NCBI GenBank assembly: GCA_946042285.1
Contig: CAMGDK010000056.1
Span: 1 to 8,520, forward strand
Origin: an uncultured Clostridia bacterium
GTDB taxonomy: Bacteria > Bacillota > Clostridia > Oscillospirales > Acutalibacteraceae
Length of the DNA stretch: 8,520 nt
Direction of reading: 5' to 3'
Part shown: one piece after another, positions 1 through 6,362 of the stretch
Position numbering within the stretch: position 1 is the first letter of the stretch
How the letters are laid out: each line of letters opens with the position of its first letter
Notes under the pieces: generated by a model
Told to the model about the DNA's origin: nothing
The model's input: only the letters and a program-made list of their open reading frames with translations
The model's database searches: none
Position numbers and translations under genes: made by a program

Positions 1-45
1 AACAACGCTCAAAACAATACCTAAAAATCTCTTGATATTTTTCAT
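1..45 (-). CDS. 5' end of a secreted or membrane-anchored protein gene (partial)
   Basis: Only the first 15 codons are in the window, reading leftwards from an ATG at 45-43. They encode MKNIKRFLGIVLSVV, a short Lys/Arg-containing N-terminus followed by a hydrophobic run, as in a signal peptide or first membrane segment. The start is well supported: a perfect AGGAGG ribosome site lies at 60-55, 9 bases upstream, and a good sigma-A promoter lies further upstream at 118-90. The gene is divergent from the lipoprotein gene at 199. The rest of the protein is outside the window, so its function cannot be stated. Confidence 0.75.
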   Translation of the reverse strand, partial: MKNIKRFLGIVLSVV

Positions 46-89
46 GAAATATATCCTCCTCAAAATTCTCGAAGAATTAACTACATATA

Positions 90-118
90 ATTTTATAATA
101 TTGTTGCATTAAAGTCAA
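90..118 (-). promoter_or_regulatory. Sigma-A type promoter for the leftward gene
   Basis: Read on the minus strand, a -35 box TTGACT (118-113) is separated by exactly 17 bases from a -10 box TAAAAT (95-90). Transcription would begin near 83 and give a leader of about 38 bases before the ATG at 45. A 6-3-6 inverted repeat (AATTCT/AGAATT, 64-78) lies inside that leader. It could be a weak operator or hairpin, but it is short and AT-rich. Confidence 0.7.
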
Positions 119-137
119 TAGAAAATAAGATTAGCAC

Positions 138-166
138 TTGACAGTTTTAATTATTTAGAATAATCT
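138..166 (+). promoter_or_regulatory. Sigma-A type promoter for the lipoprotein gene
   Basis: A perfect -35 box TTGACA (138-143) is followed by a 17-base spacer and a -10 box TAATCT (161-166). Transcription would start around 173, giving a leader of about 25 bases before the ATG at 199. The -35 box faces the -35 box of the leftward promoter, with only 19 bases between them. Confidence 0.75.
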
Positions 167-169
167 AAA
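154..169. promoter_or_regulatory. Inverted repeat over the -10 box, possible operator
   Basis: TTTAGA (154-159) and TCTAAA (164-169) form a 6-4-6 inverted repeat that covers the -10 element of the rightward promoter. A repressor bound here would block RNA polymerase. The repeat is short and AT-rich, so chance is a real alternative, and no regulator gene is visible in the window. Confidence 0.3.
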
Positions 170-198
170 GCTATATTGAACTTTAAATGAGGTGTAGT

Positions 199-753
199 AT
201 GAAAAAAATAAAGATATTTGCGATGCTTGTTGTTATGGTATTTACCTTTTCTTCATGTGCAAGCGGTGATTTTGACAATGAAACCGTAACGACAACGGCA
301 GAGTCCTCAACAACCGTTGTAACACAAAGGCAAACAAGCACAACATCTCCTGTTAAGACCGATGAGGAAAAGGGTAGGGGCGTTGCCTCTGCCGTTAAAT
401 CCGTGCTTAAAAATCCAAACGGTGAAATCAGCGGTGACATAAGCACCGGCAGCTTCAAATATAAAATTAACAATATTGACTCTGCAAAGCTTTATGTTAA
501 CGAGGCAGACGAGGAGATACAGAAAACGGCAGAGGAAAATGCAAAAAAGCTTGTGTCTAAAATCAAAGAATATTATCCCGACGAAATTAAAAAGGAAGGC
601 TCAAAAATTGAAGGCGTCGGCAGCAGCGACGAAAACGGAATAGACAGCGCAATTTATGTAATTACGTATGTAAACACTCAAAATCAAGAGCTTGTAATCA
701 AGGCTGATTCAACAGGCGAAATCTTTTATGTGAGCTGTAATTTTACTTGGTGA
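199..753 (+). CDS. Putative lipoprotein with Thr/Ser-rich linker, function unknown
   Basis: Predicted 184-residue lipoprotein. The N-terminus MKKIKIFAMLVVMVFTFSSC has a basic start, a hydrophobic core and a lipobox-like FSSC, so Cys20 is the likely lipidated residue after signal peptidase II cleavage. Residues 21-60 are a Thr/Ser-rich linker such as extends a domain away from the membrane. Residues 60-184 form a charged alpha/beta-looking domain. Its end (YVITYVNTQNQELVIKADST, then GEIFYV) loosely resembles the end of a PepSY repeat, where a strand is followed by a D-x-T-G-E-I turn; this is only a resemblance. An ATG at 187 is in frame, but the GAGGTG ribosome site at 189-194 lies between the two ATGs, so 199 is preferred. 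The gene stands alone between divergent promoters and the ilvA promoter. Confidence 0.7.
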   Translation: MKKIKIFAMLVVMVFTFSSCASGDFDNETVTTTAESSTTVVTQRQTSTTSPVKTDEEKGRGVASAVKSVLKNPNGEISGDISTGSFKYKINNIDSAKLYVNEADEEIQKTAEENAKKLVSKIKEYYPDEIKKEGSKIEGVGSSDENGIDSAIYVITYVNTQNQELVIKADSTGEIFYVSCNFTW

Positions 754-782
754 TTGACAAATTGATAAAGTAAGAGTAAAAT
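754..782 (+). promoter_or_regulatory. Consensus sigma-A promoter for ilvA-ridA
   Basis: A perfect -35 TTGACA (754-759), a 17-base spacer and -10 TAAAAT (777-782) precede ilvA. The -35 box starts at the base right after the TGA stop of the lipoprotein gene. The leader would be only about 25 bases, too short for a T-box or leader-peptide attenuator, so any amino-acid control must act elsewhere, for example through the ACT domain of the enzyme. Confidence 0.75.
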
Positions 783-814
783 ATTTAAAATTAAATATAT
801 ACAGAGGCAAAAAA

Positions 815-2014
815 ATGTTAACTTTAGATAAGGTGTACAATGCAAAGAGAGTTCTGTCGGATGTTGTCAGAAGGACAGATATGATTCTCGCAAGGAACAT
901 CAATAATCATGCAGAGGTTTATCTTAAAACCGAAAATTTACAGGTTACGGGCTCGTTTAAAATCCGTGGCTCGTACTACAAAATCAGTCAGCTTTCACCT
1001 GAGGAAAGGGAAAAGGGTGTAATCGCATGCTCTGCGGGTAATCATGCGCAGGGAGTTGCACTTGCCGCAACGAAGAACGGCATAAAATCCCTAATCTGCT
1101 TGCCTGAGGGCGCACCTATCAGTAAGGTTGAGGCTACGAGAAAGTACGGCGCAGAGCTTTGCCTTGTAAAGGGTGTGTATGACGACGCCTACAACAAGGC
1201 TATCGAGCTTCAAAAAGAAAAGGGATACACATTTATTCACCCCTTTAACGATGTCGATGTAATCGCAGGTCAAGGCACAATCGGCCTTGAAATATTAGAG
1301 CAGCTCCCCGATGTTGACGCAGTCGTTGTTCCAATCGGCGGAGGTGGGCTTATCGCAGGTGTGGCATACACAATTAAGCAGGTAAATCCAAACTGTAAGG
1401 TTTACGGCGTGCAGGCAACGGGTGCACCGTCAATGGAGCAGTCAATTATTGACGGAGAAATTGAAACTCTTTCAAAGGTTCAAACAATTGCCGACGGTAT
1501 CGCAGTTAAAACACCGGGAGATCTTACATTCGATATTGTAAGCAAATATGTTGACGGTATTTTTACAGTAACAGATGATGAGATTGCGCTTGCAATTCTC
1601 ACATTGTTAGAGCAGCAAAAGCTTATCGCAGAGGGTGCAGGAGCAGTACCTGTTGCAGCGGTGATGAACGGCAAAATACCCGACATTGCAGGTAAAAAGG
1701 TTTGTTGCTTGGTGTCAGGCGGTAATATTGATGTTACTATTCTTTCGCGAGTTGTTGAAAGAGGCTTGAAGATGGGCGGAAGAACTTCAAATATCACAAT
1801 TGCTCTTTCGGATAAGCCGGGACAGCTTTTGGGAGTGAGCAAGGTTATTGCAGATCTCGGTGCAAATGTAGTATCCGTTAATTACGACAGCACCGACCTT
1901 GATATGAACATTACCGATTGCTATTTGAGAATAGGAATTGAAACAAGAGATTATCAGCATATAGCCCTCATCAAAGAGGCACTTAAGGATGCAGGCTTTG
2001 AGGTCTGCGGATAA
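815..2014 (+). CDS. ilvA: Threonine ammonia-lyase (threonine dehydratase) with C-terminal ACT domain
   Basis: A 399-residue PLP enzyme of fold type II that deaminates L-threonine (and usually L-serine) to 2-oxobutanoate plus ammonia in the cytoplasm. This is either the first step toward isoleucine or a catabolic route. SFKIRG (47-52) carries the PLP-binding Lys49, SAGNHAQG (73-80) is the substrate loop, and GGGGL (175-179) binds the cofactor phosphate. After the catalytic core (about 1-320), residues from about 325 (TSNITIALSDKPGQLLGVSK) form one ACT domain, the ligand-sensing module. The length and single ACT domain match the medium-length family (about 400 residues), not the roughly 510-residue E. 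coli IlvA with two ACT-like domains. The ATG at 815 has AGAGG at 803-807, 7 bases upstream. Without other isoleucine genes nearby, a biosynthetic and a catabolic (tdcB-like) role cannot be separated. Confidence 0.93.
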   Translation: MLTLDKVYNAKRVLSDVVRRTDMILARNINNHAEVYLKTENLQVTGSFKIRGSYYKISQLSPEEREKGVIACSAGNHAQGVALAATKNGIKSLICLPEGAPISKVEATRKYGAELCLVKGVYDDAYNKAIELQKEKGYTFIHPFNDVDVIAGQGTIGLEILEQLPDVDAVVVPIGGGGLIAGVAYTIKQVNPNCKVYGVQATGAPSMEQSIIDGEIETLSKVQTIADGIAVKTPGDLTFDIVSKYVDGIFTVTDDEIALAILTLLEQQKLIAEGAGAVPVAAVMNGKIPDIAGKKVCCLVSGGNIDVTILSRVVERGLKMGGRTSNITIALSDKPGQLLGVSKVIADLGANVVSVNYDSTDLDMNITDCYLRIGIETRDYQHIALIKEALKDAGFEVCG

Positions 2015-2035
2015 TAGATTTGAAGGAGAATTGAC

Positions 2036-2407
2036 ATGGAATATGTTGTAACAAATAATGCACCGGGCGCAATCGGTCCGTACTCGCAGGCAGTTAAGGC
2101 AAACGGATTTCTTTTTACATCCGGTCAAATTGCCATTAACCCCGAAACAAATACTGTTGAGGCAGTAACTATCGAGGAGCAGACAACACAGGTTTGCAAA
2201 AACCTTAAGGCTGTTGTTGAGGCGGCAGGTACATCTATGGACAAGGTTGTTAAAACCGTTTGCTTCCTTGCAGACATAAACGATTTTGCGAAATTCAATG
2301 AAATATACGGCTCATATTTTACATCAAAGCCTGCTCGCTCATGCGTTGCAGTAAAGGATTTGCCTAAGGGCGTATTGTGTGAGGTTGAGTTAATCGCCGA
2401 GCTTTAA
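2036..2407 (+). CDS. ridA: RidA family reactive intermediate (enamine/imine) deaminase
   Basis: A 123-residue protein of normal RidA (YjgF/YER057c/UK114) length. The family forms trimers and hydrolyses 2-aminoacrylate and 2-aminocrotonate, the unstable enamines released by PLP dehydratases, to pyruvate or 2-oxobutanoate plus ammonia. This protects other PLP enzymes from damage. Diagnostic features are the N-terminal AIGPYSQAV (12-20), the FTSGQI strand (27-32), PARSCVAV (99-106) with the catalytic Arg101 and neighbouring Cys103, and CEVELIAEL (115-123) with the conserved Glu116. The ATG follows AAGGAGA (2023-2029) by 6 bases. The gene starts 21 bases after the ilvA stop with no promoter or terminator between, so the two are almost certainly one transcript: the enzyme that makes the toxic intermediate and the one that clears it. 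Confidence 0.95.
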   Translation: MEYVVTNNAPGAIGPYSQAVKANGFLFTSGQIAINPETNTVEAVTIEEQTTQVCKNLKAVVEAAGTSMDKVVKTVCFLADINDFAKFNEIYGSYFTSKPARSCVAVKDLPKGVLCEVELIAEL

Positions 2408-2410
2408 TCG

Positions 2411-2439
2411 TTGACTGAATAGGTTAGTAATAGTATTAT
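2411..2439 (+). promoter_or_regulatory. Sigma-A type promoter for glyQS
   Basis: TTGACT (2411-2416), a 17-base spacer and TATTAT (2434-2439) lie just after the ridA stop. A 14-bp AT palindrome, TTATAAATTTATAA (2436-2449), overlaps the -10 box and the expected start near 2446. It could be an operator but may only reflect base composition. The leader of about 25 bases is too short for a glycine T-box. No terminator separates ridA from this promoter, so read-through from ilvA-ridA is possible. Confidence 0.65.
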
Positions 2440-2469
2440 AAATTTATAAACTTTTGGAGGATATATTAT

Positions 2470-3855
2470 ATGATGAAGAATGAAGATAAGTCATTAGAGC
2501 AGTTGGTTGCTCTTTGCAAGGGCAGAGGCTTTGTTTACGCAGGCTCGGAGATTTACGGCGGCCTTGCAAACACATGGGACTACGGTCCGCTCGGTGTTGA
2601 ACTTAAGGAAAATATTAAAAGAGCTTGGAGAAAGAAATTCATTCAGGAAAATCCGTATAACGTAGGTCTTGACAGTGCTATTCTTATGAACCCGCAGACA
2701 TGGGTTGCTTCAGGTCACCTCGGCGGCTTCTCGGATCCGCTTATGGACTGCTGCGATTGTAAGACACGTCACAGAGCCGACGACCTTATCGAAAGCTTTG
2801 ACGGCACAAATGTTGCAGGCTGGAGCAACGAGGAAATGGCTGCATACATCAAGGAGCATAATATTCCGTGTCCAAAGTGCGGTGCTAATAATTTTACGGA
2901 TATTCGTCAGTTCAACCTTATGTTCAAGACATTTCAGGGCGTAACAGAGGACGCAAAGGACGAGATTTATCTCAGACCGGAGACTGCACAGGGTATCTTT
3001 GTTAACTTTGCAAATGTTCAAAGAACAACAAGAAAGAAGATTCCTTTCGGTGTAGCACAGATCGGTAAGTCATTTAGAAACGAGATTACACCGGGTAAGT
3101 TTATCTTCCGCGTAAGAGAGTTTGAGCAAATGGAGCTTGAGTTCTTCTGCAAGCCGGGTACTGACCTTGAGTGGTTTGATTATTGGAGAAGCTTCTGTCG
3201 TGATTGGCTCTATTCTCTTAACATGAGCCCTGAAAACCTTAGACTCCGTGATCACGATCCGGAGGAGCTTTGCTTCTATTCAAAGGCTACCACTGACTTT
3301 GAATACAAGTTCCCGTTCGGCTGGGGCGAGCTTTGGGGTGTTGCCGACAGAACCGATTACGACCTTACACAGCACATCAACACAAGCGGTAAGAATCTTG
3401 AGTATTTTGACCAGGCAACAGGCGAGAAGTATGTTCCTTATGTTATTGAGCCGTCACTCGGCGTTGAGCGTCTTTTCCTTGCTCTTCTTACAGAGGCTTA
3501 TGATGAGGAGCTCCTTGATGAAGAAAAGAACGACACAAGAGTAGTAATGCATTTCCATCCTGTTTTGGCTCCGTTCAAGGCAGCAGTTTTGCCGCTTTCA
3601 AAGAAGCTTAATGAGCAGGCAGAGAAGGTATTTGCTTCTCTTTCAAAGAAATTCAATGTTGATTTTGATGATGCAGGCTCAATCGGTAAGAGGTATCGCC
3701 GTCAGGACGAAATCGGTACTCCGTACTGCATCACATACGACTTTGACTCTGATGAGGATGGTTGCGTAACAGTTCGTGACCGTGACACAATGGAGCAGGT
3801 AAGACTTCCTATTTCGGAGCTTGAAGCATTTATCGAATCAAAGCTTGAGTTCTAA
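2470..3855 (+). CDS. glyQS: Glycyl-tRNA synthetase, single-chain dimeric (type 1) class II
   Basis: A 461-residue class II synthetase that charges tRNA-Gly with glycine using ATP. It is the homodimeric form of about 460 residues, not the two-subunit GlyQ/GlyS enzyme. The N-terminal catalytic part begins LVALCKGRGFVYAGSEIYGG and contains WDYGPLG (class II motif 1 region). A likely Zn-binding insertion has CCDC near residues 94-97 and CPKC near 134-137. Motif 2 is FRNEITPGKFIFRVREFEQM (around 200), with the conserved arginines, and motif 3 is EPSLGVERLFLALL (around 327-340). The anticodon-binding domain starts near 358 (VVMHFHPVLAPFKAAVLPLS), includes GSIGKRYRRQDEIGTPYCIT, and ends with the usual TVRDRDTMEQVRLP. 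GGAGG at 2456-2460 lies 9 bases from the first of two adjacent ATGs, so 2470 is preferred over 2473. Confidence 0.96.
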   Translation: MMKNEDKSLEQLVALCKGRGFVYAGSEIYGGLANTWDYGPLGVELKENIKRAWRKKFIQENPYNVGLDSAILMNPQTWVASGHLGGFSDPLMDCCDCKTRHRADDLIESFDGTNVAGWSNEEMAAYIKEHNIPCPKCGANNFTDIRQFNLMFKTFQGVTEDAKDEIYLRPETAQGIFVNFANVQRTTRKKIPFGVAQIGKSFRNEITPGKFIFRVREFEQMELEFFCKPGTDLEWFDYWRSFCRDWLYSLNMSPENLRLRDHDPEELCFYSKATTDFEYKFPFGWGELWGVADRTDYDLTQHINTSGKNLEYFDQATGEKYVPYVIEPSLGVERLFLALLTEAYDEELLDEEKNDTRVVMHFHPVLAPFKAAVLPLSKKLNEQAEKVFASLSKKFNVDFDDAGSIGKRYRRQDEIGTPYCITYDFDSDEDGCVTVRDRDTMEQVRLPISELEAFIESKLEF

Positions 3856-3884
3856 ATAAATATTGATGAAAAGAGAGTGATATT

Positions 3885-5072
3885 ATGAATAATATCAACA
3901 GAGTTCTTGTTAAGCAGCAGGCAAAGCAGCTTATCAAGGATAAGGTGTTTATCCTTTTTGTAATTTCCGCAGTAGCACTTATGCTTACAACAGGTCTCGG
4001 TGCTTCTACAAACATCATCCTTGACAACAACAGCCTTTCCGATTTGTTCCAAAACAAAGCAGAGGATAATTATGATTATGAGGATTTCTTCGGCAATGAA
4101 TTTGGGAATTATCCGAATGGCTCAAACCAAAATTCAAATGACAGCGGTAATCCGATAGATAGCTTCGGCAACGGTAACAATAGCAGTAACAACAGCAGCT
4201 CATTCAACCAAGGGAGCTTTTCAAGGAAGCTTATTCCGTCGTTTCCGTTTAGGCTTGGTGTATCATCGGGATTACTGAATGTAATAGGTACTGTTTTATC
4301 ACCGCTTTTGATTACATTATTTGGATTTTATATTGCTTTTGTCAGGAAAAATCCGCAGGATGAGCTTAAGCTCGGTGCAGAGCTCGGTCATTTGTTTAAG
4401 GTTTCGTTTAACGGTACGTACATCAAAAAGCTTGTGCTTTATCTTTTGGTGACAGTAATTCAGGTTGTGCTTACATGCTGCTTGCTTGTACCGGGAATTA
4501 TCTTCTATTACAGCTCATATTTCTCATATCAGCTTATGTGCGAATTTCCTAATTTAAAGCCGAGTGAGGCAATCAAGCTTTCAAGGAAGATTGTTCGCGG
4601 CAATCGAACGGAATTATTTGTGCTTGACCTTAGCTTCTTCTGGTGGTACATTCTTTGCGGCGTAACATGCGGAATTGCACTTGTATATGTAATTCCTTAT
4701 ATTATGACAACACGTGCTCTTTATTATGAGAATTTCCGTATCAGAGCACTTGAGCAGGGAAGAATTACGCAGGACGACTTCCTTTCGGCAGAGGAGCTTG
4801 CACAGCGCTTTTATCAAGGCGGCACAGCGCAGAATTATGCGTATTCGAACGGCAGTCAGTATTATTACAATCCTCAAAGCAGCAACACTCAAGGCAGTAA
4901 TGCAAATTACGCTTATGAGAGCAGGGAAAACAATTCACAAGGCAGCTACACAGAGTATCAGCCTGTTAATGATACTGCTCAGCAAAACATATATAATGAG
5001 CCTGTTGTTGAGGAACAGCCTGTTCAACCGACGCAGGATGAATACCAAGCACCGACTGACGATGCAGAATAA
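3885..5072 (+). CDS. DUF975-like integral membrane protein with Asn-rich loop and Q/N/Y-rich tail
   Basis: A 395-residue protein of unknown function. I recognise the DUF975 pattern in the last half: LVPGIIFYYSSYFSYQLM, then PSEAIKLSRKIVRGNRTELF, LDLSFFWWYIL, and IPYIMTTRALYYENFR. Membrane segments are likely near 21-40, 127-152, 181-210 and 245-275. Two parts are unusual. Residues 45-118, between the first two membrane segments, are acidic then Asn/Ser-rich (for example NNSSNNSSSFNQ) and look disordered. Residues from about 310 to the end are a Gln/Asn/Tyr/Ser-rich tail (YSNGSQYYYNPQSSNTQGSN) ending in an acidic Pro/Gln stretch. The gene follows glyQS by 29 bases with no visible promoter, so it is probably co-transcribed. 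The ribosome site is weak (GAGAGTGAT, 3873-3881). The link to glyQS is positional only; nothing implies a translational role. Confidence 0.8.
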   Translation: MNNINRVLVKQQAKQLIKDKVFILFVISAVALMLTTGLGASTNIILDNNSLSDLFQNKAEDNYDYEDFFGNEFGNYPNGSNQNSNDSGNPIDSFGNGNNSSNNSSSFNQGSFSRKLIPSFPFRLGVSSGLLNVIGTVLSPLLITLFGFYIAFVRKNPQDELKLGAELGHLFKVSFNGTYIKKLVLYLLVTVIQVVLTCCLLVPGIIFYYSSYFSYQLMCEFPNLKPSEAIKLSRKIVRGNRTELFVLDLSFFWWYILCGVTCGIALVYVIPYIMTTRALYYENFRIRALEQGRITQDDFLSAEELAQRFYQGGTAQNYAYSNGSQYYYNPQSSNTQGSNANYAYESRENNSQGSYTEYQPVNDTAQQNIYNEPVVEEQPVQPTQDEYQAPTDDAE

Positions 5073-5082
5073 TTAAAACAGA

Positions 5083-5119
5083 AAAACCTCTTGATGTGCT
5101 TATTTCATCAAGAGGTTTT
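5083..5119. terminator. Bidirectional intrinsic terminator between convergent genes
   Basis: The arms 5083-5096 (AAAACCTCTTGATG) and 5106-5119 form a perfect 14-bp stem with a 9-base loop. It sits between the stop of the DUF975-like gene (5072) and the stop of the leftward RmuC gene (5131). Read rightwards, the stem ends in TTTT then GTTG. Read leftwards, it ends in TTTTT then CTGTTTT. Both directions therefore have a U-rich tail, and one hairpin can end both convergent transcripts. Confidence 0.9.
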
Positions 5120-5130
5120 GTTGTATCCTG

Positions 5131-6258
5131 TCACTCAATTGCATCAAATGACTCAACACTGTTCAAATTCTTTTTTATAATATTATTTCTGTGGTCTGCA
5201 TCATCAAGAGCCTTACCTGCTTCGTCAAGCTTTTTGCGTGCTTTTTCAAGAAGCTCACCGAATTTTTCATATTGCACCTTTGCAGCACCGAGGATTTTCC
5301 ATACCTCGTTTGCCTTTTCGTTAATTGCAATAGTGCGAAATCCCATTGCAAGTGAATTTAGCAGTGCTGTTATGGTTGAAGGTCCTGCTATCATAATCCC
5401 GTCAGCCTGAAGCCTTTCGGCAATTCCTGTTTTTGAAGACATTATTTCGGCATATAATCCCTCTGTCGCAAGGTACATTATTGCAAACGGAGTGGTTTGA
5501 GGCACACTGATGTATTGCTTGATTAGCTTTGCTTCGTCCTTTATTCTTATTTCAAGAGCCTTCTTTGCTTTTTCTAACGCGTCGGCATCTCCCACCTCGG
5601 CGGCGGATGTCAATCTTGCATAATCCTCCATGGGAAACTTTGAGTCAATGGGGAGGTATATGCAACCGTTTGTTTCCTGATTTGGAATTTTAACTGCAAA
5701 TTCAACCATTCCGTTGTAGCTTGGATTTGTTCTTACATTTACCTCATACATGTTGGGTATGGTCTGGTCAAGTATGTTACCAAGCTGCACCTCTGCCCAT
5801 GTTCCTCTGCTTTTAACATTAGTTAGCACTCTGTTTAATCCCGAAACGCTTGTTGTTACTCCGGCACTTAGCTCCTTCATTTCGCCAAGACTTCTGTAAA
5901 CGCTCTTTAACTGCTCCGAAACAGCCTGAAACGAGCTGTTAAGCCTTGAGTTAAGAGTTTGAGTTAGCTTTTCATCAACGGTAATTCTCATCTGCTCAAG
6001 CTTTTCCTCGTTGCTTCTTTGCAGTGATTCTATTGCACGGGCGGTAATTTGAGTCATATCCCTTGTGCTTGTGTTGAGCGTTTTTATCAGCTCTATGTGT
6101 TGCTCGTAGTTTTTGTCGGTAAGCTGACTCATTTGAGCACATAGCCTGTCGTAGCTTTCTGTTGATGTATCAGTCCTCGGCTTTCTCGTTATAAGTATAA
6201 TTTGCAGTAAAACTATTACGCACAGCATTGCAATTATGATATAAAAATATGTGTTCAT
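5131..6258 (-). CDS. rmuC: RmuC family DNA recombination protein
   Basis: A 375-residue protein. An N-terminal membrane segment (about 4-24, YFYIIIAMLCVIVLLQIILI) is followed by a long helical, probably coiled-coil region (about 35-130), then the RmuC domain (about 150-350). Recognisable family stretches are GTWAEVQLGNIL (Trp154), VEFAVKIPNQ, YLPIDSKFPMEDYARL, TPFAIMYLATEGLYAEI, GIMIAGPSTITALLNSLAMG and the helical AAKVQYEKFGELLEKARKKL. RmuC proteins have a restriction-endonuclease-like fold, and E. coli rmuC limits recombination at inverted repeats; the biochemical activity is poorly defined. An in-frame ATG exists 30 bases upstream at 6288, but AGGAG at 6270-6266 is placed 7 bases before the ATG at 6258, so the shorter form is chosen. 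The gene has its own candidate promoters and is convergent with the DUF975-like gene. Confidence 0.92.
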   Translation of the reverse strand: MNTYFYIIIAMLCVIVLLQIILITRKPRTDTSTESYDRLCAQMSQLTDKNYEQHIELIKTLNTSTRDMTQITARAIESLQRSNEEKLEQMRITVDEKLTQTLNSRLNSSFQAVSEQLKSVYRSLGEMKELSAGVTTSVSGLNRVLTNVKSRGTWAEVQLGNILDQTIPNMYEVNVRTNPSYNGMVEFAVKIPNQETNGCIYLPIDSKFPMEDYARLTSAAEVGDADALEKAKKALEIRIKDEAKLIKQYISVPQTTPFAIMYLATEGLYAEIMSSKTGIAERLQADGIMIAGPSTITALLNSLAMGFRTIAINEKANEVWKILGAAKVQYEKFGELLEKARKKLDEAGKALDDADHRNNIIKKNLNSVESFDAIE

Positions 6259-6283
6259 TTCATCACTCCTTTTAAATAATTCT

Positions 6284-6322
6284 ATCATATTACAGATTAA
6301 ATAACAAACAAGAAGTTAACAA
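6284..6322 (-). promoter_or_regulatory. Candidate promoters for rmuC (two overlapping options)
   Basis: On the minus strand two plausible arrangements overlap. TTGTTA (6322-6317), 17 bases, TAATCT (6299-6294) is one; TTGTTT (6311-6306), 16 bases, TATGAT (6289-6284) is the other. Both lie just past the terminator of the upstream glycosyltransferase gene, where a fresh promoter is needed. The -35 boxes are weak matches, so the exact site is uncertain. Confidence 0.45.
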
Positions 6323-6327
6323 AGCAC

Positions 6328-6362
6328 AAAAAACAGGACTTAAGCGCTAATGCCTAAGTCCT
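6328..6362 (-). terminator. Intrinsic terminator of the glycosyltransferase gene, stop codon inside the stem
   Basis: Read leftwards, AGGACTTA (6362-6355) pairs with TAAGTCCT (6342-6335), an 8-bp stem extended by two more pairs after a mismatch. After one G it is followed by six T residues (6333-6328). The TAG stop of the glycosyltransferase gene (6363-6361) overlaps the base of the stem, so ribosomes finishing that gene would sit on the hairpin. The plus strand also has T6 after the stem (6364-6369), but no rightward gene precedes it. Confidence 0.85.

Noticed and set aside
187..198. Alternative ATG at 187 for the lipoprotein.
   Set aside because: The ribosome site GAGGTG lies downstream of it (189-194) and the ATG at 199 gives a clean signal peptide.
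2436..2449. 14-bp AT palindrome as a definite operator for glyQS.
   Set aside because: It consists only of A and T next to a -10 box, where such palindromes arise easily; it is mentioned under the promoter only.
2408..2469. T-box riboswitch before glycyl-tRNA synthetase.
   Set aside because: The leader from the predicted start is only about 25 bases, and no T-box sequence or specifier hairpin is present.
5096..5410. Plus-strand open frame of 104 codons opposite rmuC.
   Set aside because: It lies antisense to the well-supported RmuC domain, overlaps the terminator, and has a composition typical of a shadow frame.
6259..6288. Upstream in-frame ATG at 6288 for rmuC.
   Set aside because: AGGAG at 6270-6266 is correctly placed for the ATG at 6258, and the extra residues add charged sequence before the membrane segment.
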